A DNA stretch of 60,208 nucleotides from Actinomycetospora cinnamomea (GTDB lineage: Bacteria > Actinomycetota > Actinomycetes > Mycobacteriales > Pseudonocardiaceae). The first letter of the stretch is position 1, and each line of letters opens with the position of its first letter. The notes below the pieces were generated by a model, which was not told the origin of the DNA, did no database searches, and saw only the letters and a list, made by a program, of their open reading frames with translations. Of the stretch, positions 59,125-60,208 are shown piece by piece. The DNA is taken from NCBI RefSeq assembly GCF_003096675.1, contig NZ_QEKW01000024.1, forward strand, positions 1-60,208, written 5' to 3'. The translations under genes and the position numbers were made by a program.

Positions 59125-60208
59125 TCAGGTGGGGATGCGGGGTCGTCCGCCGGGTCTTCGTTGTCGTTCGGGGTCGATCCAGGGTGGGGGCGTGAACCAG
59201 GGCAGCCCGTCGAGGATCTCGGCGGTCCAGTGCCCGTGGTGGATCAGCTGGTGGTGGAAGGCGCAGAGCAGCACGCAGTTGTCCAGCGCGGTGGGGCCGC
59301 CGTCGATCCAGTGGTCGATGTGGTGGGCGTGGCAGCGCCGCGGGCGGCGGGTGCAGCCGGGGAAGGCGCAGCCGCCGTCGCGCAGGTGCAGCGCGCGGCG
59401 TAGCCCGTCGGGCACGGTGCGCGCCATGCGCCCGACGTCGAGGGGTTCGGAGCGGGTGCCGAGGATCATGGGGATGAGCTCGGCGTCGCAGGCCGCGCGG
59501 CGCACGCTGCGGGGGTCGACCAGGGCCCCGGATTCCAGGGTGCCGTGCCCGATCGCGAGCTGGAGCCACCGGTGATCCATCGTGATCGTCACCTGCGCGC
59601 GCCCCGGGGCCCGCACCGGACCCGGACCGGCCACCGGTGCCGGCGGCTCGGGGCGGCGCGGCGCGGGGATCAGCGCGTCCTCAGCCGGGTCCCTCGCGGC
59701 GGCCCCAGCGTCGCCCTCACCGGCGCCCGTCGGGCCACCCTCGGGGTCCGCGGTGTCGCCCCCCGGATCGCTCGTCGGACCGCCCGCCGGGTCGGGGTCG
59801 GCGTCGGGGCCGGCCGCGGTATCGGCGCCGGCCGCGGTATCGGTGTCGCTTGTGGTGTCGGTGTCGACGGGATCGGTGTCGGCGGGATCGGTGTCGGCGG
59901 GATCGGTGTCGTCGTCGGTGAAGGCGCCGCCGGGGCGGCGGGCGTCGGCGAAGGCCTCCACCAAGGCCGCGGCCCGGCGGTGGGCCAGGGTGCGGTCGTC
60001 GTCCGGCCCGGCCGGGGTCGACCCGGCGTCGAACCCCTCCCGGAGGATCTCCGCGCCGAGGGCGTCGGCGATCACCGCGGTCATCCACAGCGTCCCGTCA
60101 CGGCGGGACACCCACCGCACCTCGTCGTGGCGGGCCTCCCGCTCATCGGGGGCCACCCCATCCGGATCCAGATCCGCCAGCAACCGGGCGGCGACCTTCT
60201 CCAACCCC
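59125..60208 (-). CDS. HNH endonuclease / DUF222 (13E12-type) protein, 3' part (5' end outside window)
   Basis: The frame stays open to the right edge, so only the C-terminal ~360 residues are seen. The DUF222 region is followed by a long Asp/Thr/Pro/Ala repeat (DTDPADTDPADTDPVDTD, encoded by ~15-bp tandem units near 59868-59912) and then the HNH nuclease motif: GCAFPGCTRRPRRCHAHHIDHWIDGG, DNCVLLCAFHHQLIHHG, with two CxxC-type zinc cysteines. This family is highly duplicated in actinobacteria and often mobile or homing-like. Role unknown. Confidence 0.88.
   Translation of the reverse strand, partial: GLEKVAARLLADLDPDGVAPDEREARHDEVRWVSRRDGTLWMTAVIADALGAEILREGFDAGSTPAGPDDDRTLAHRRAAALVEAFADARRPGGAFTDDDTDPADTDPADTDPVDTDTTSDTDTAAGADTAAGPDADPDPAGGPTSDPGGDTADPEGGPTGAGEGDAGAAARDPAEDALIPAPRRPEPPAPVAGPGPVRAPGRAQVTITMDHRWLQLAIGHGTLESGALVDPRSVRRAACDAELIPMILGTRSEPLDVGRMARTVPDGLRRALHLRDGGCAFPGCTRRPRRCHAHHIDHWIDGGPTALDNCVLLCAFHHQLIHHGHWTAEILDGLPWFTPPPWIDPERQRRPGGRPRIPT

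Noticed and set aside
59821..59925. Tandem repeats near the right edge as a CRISPR array
   Set aside because: Period of 15 bp without spacers, in frame within the HNH gene, encoding a DTDPAD linker.

Overview
The window is very G+C-rich actinobacterial DNA: third codon positions are almost all G or C, and GTG starts and overlapping stop/start codons (GTGA, ATGA) are common. The gene content fits a soil member of the Pseudonocardiaceae or a close relative. Pointers include an HNH/DUF222 nuclease, an Lsr2-like protein, a GAF-ANTAR regulator, a DesA3-type desaturase with its reductase, an MSMEG_0569-type flavoprotein, a CtpE-like ATPase and a SigG-type sigma factor. The family assignment is inferred from these genes, not from a marker gene. 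I see no rRNA, tRNA or CRISPR array.

Region 1 (1-19 kb) is a mixed stress, redox and regulatory stretch. It opens inside an IS110-type transposase, followed by a divergent small HTH protein and an RsbW-like ATP-binding protein. Next come a CtpE-like cation ATPase with an overlapping O-methyltransferase, a molybdopterin oxidoreductase divergent from an AraC regulator, an acidic DxDxDG-repeat protein, a GAF-ANTAR protein, a truncated Lsr2-like protein and a CNNM/CorC membrane protein. A GNAT/zinc-finger pair, a sulfite-oxidase-like molybdoenzyme with its flavin reductase, and HbpS-like, luciferase-like and Ldh2-like enzymes follow. At 17.1-17.5 kb lie a decayed ISL3-type transposase and a scrap that looks like the start of trmI.

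Region 2 (17.7-48.4 kb) is a large catabolic island. A PucR-type regulator stands divergent from a complete branched-chain-amino-acid-type ABC transporter (livGFHMK). Then come an MpaB-like oxygenase, an acyl-CoA dehydrogenase and a GntR regulator; an MHS-type permease with an IclR regulator; and a P450 divergent from a VanA/VanB-like Rieske oxygenase system. Two stress-type coiled-coil proteins interrupt. A minus-strand block follows: a BadH-like dehydrogenase, a MetE-C-like protein, an intradiol dioxygenase, a citryl-CoA-lyase-like protein, a CaiB CoA-transferase, a ferredoxin and a second P450. An esterase-like hydrolase and an AraC regulator are divergent from a ring-cleavage operon (VOC extradiol dioxygenase, alpha/beta hydrolase, flavin monooxygenase). 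A second IclR regulator and an amidohydrolase close the island. Palindromes of the form CGGAC(A/G)-NN-(T/C)GTCCG occur before caiB, before the second P450 and before the amidohydrolase, suggesting one regulator ties these units together.

Region 3 (48.4-60.2 kb) returns to general functions: a four-helix membrane protein, an unusual crotonase, an MSMEG_0569-like flavoprotein, a DesA3-like desaturase with its reductase divergent from a MerR regulator overlapping a SigG-type sigma factor, a methyltransferase remnant, a methanethiol-oxidase-family protein, a DsbA/nitroreductase-like thioredoxin-fold protein, and the 3' part of an HNH endonuclease gene that runs off the window.
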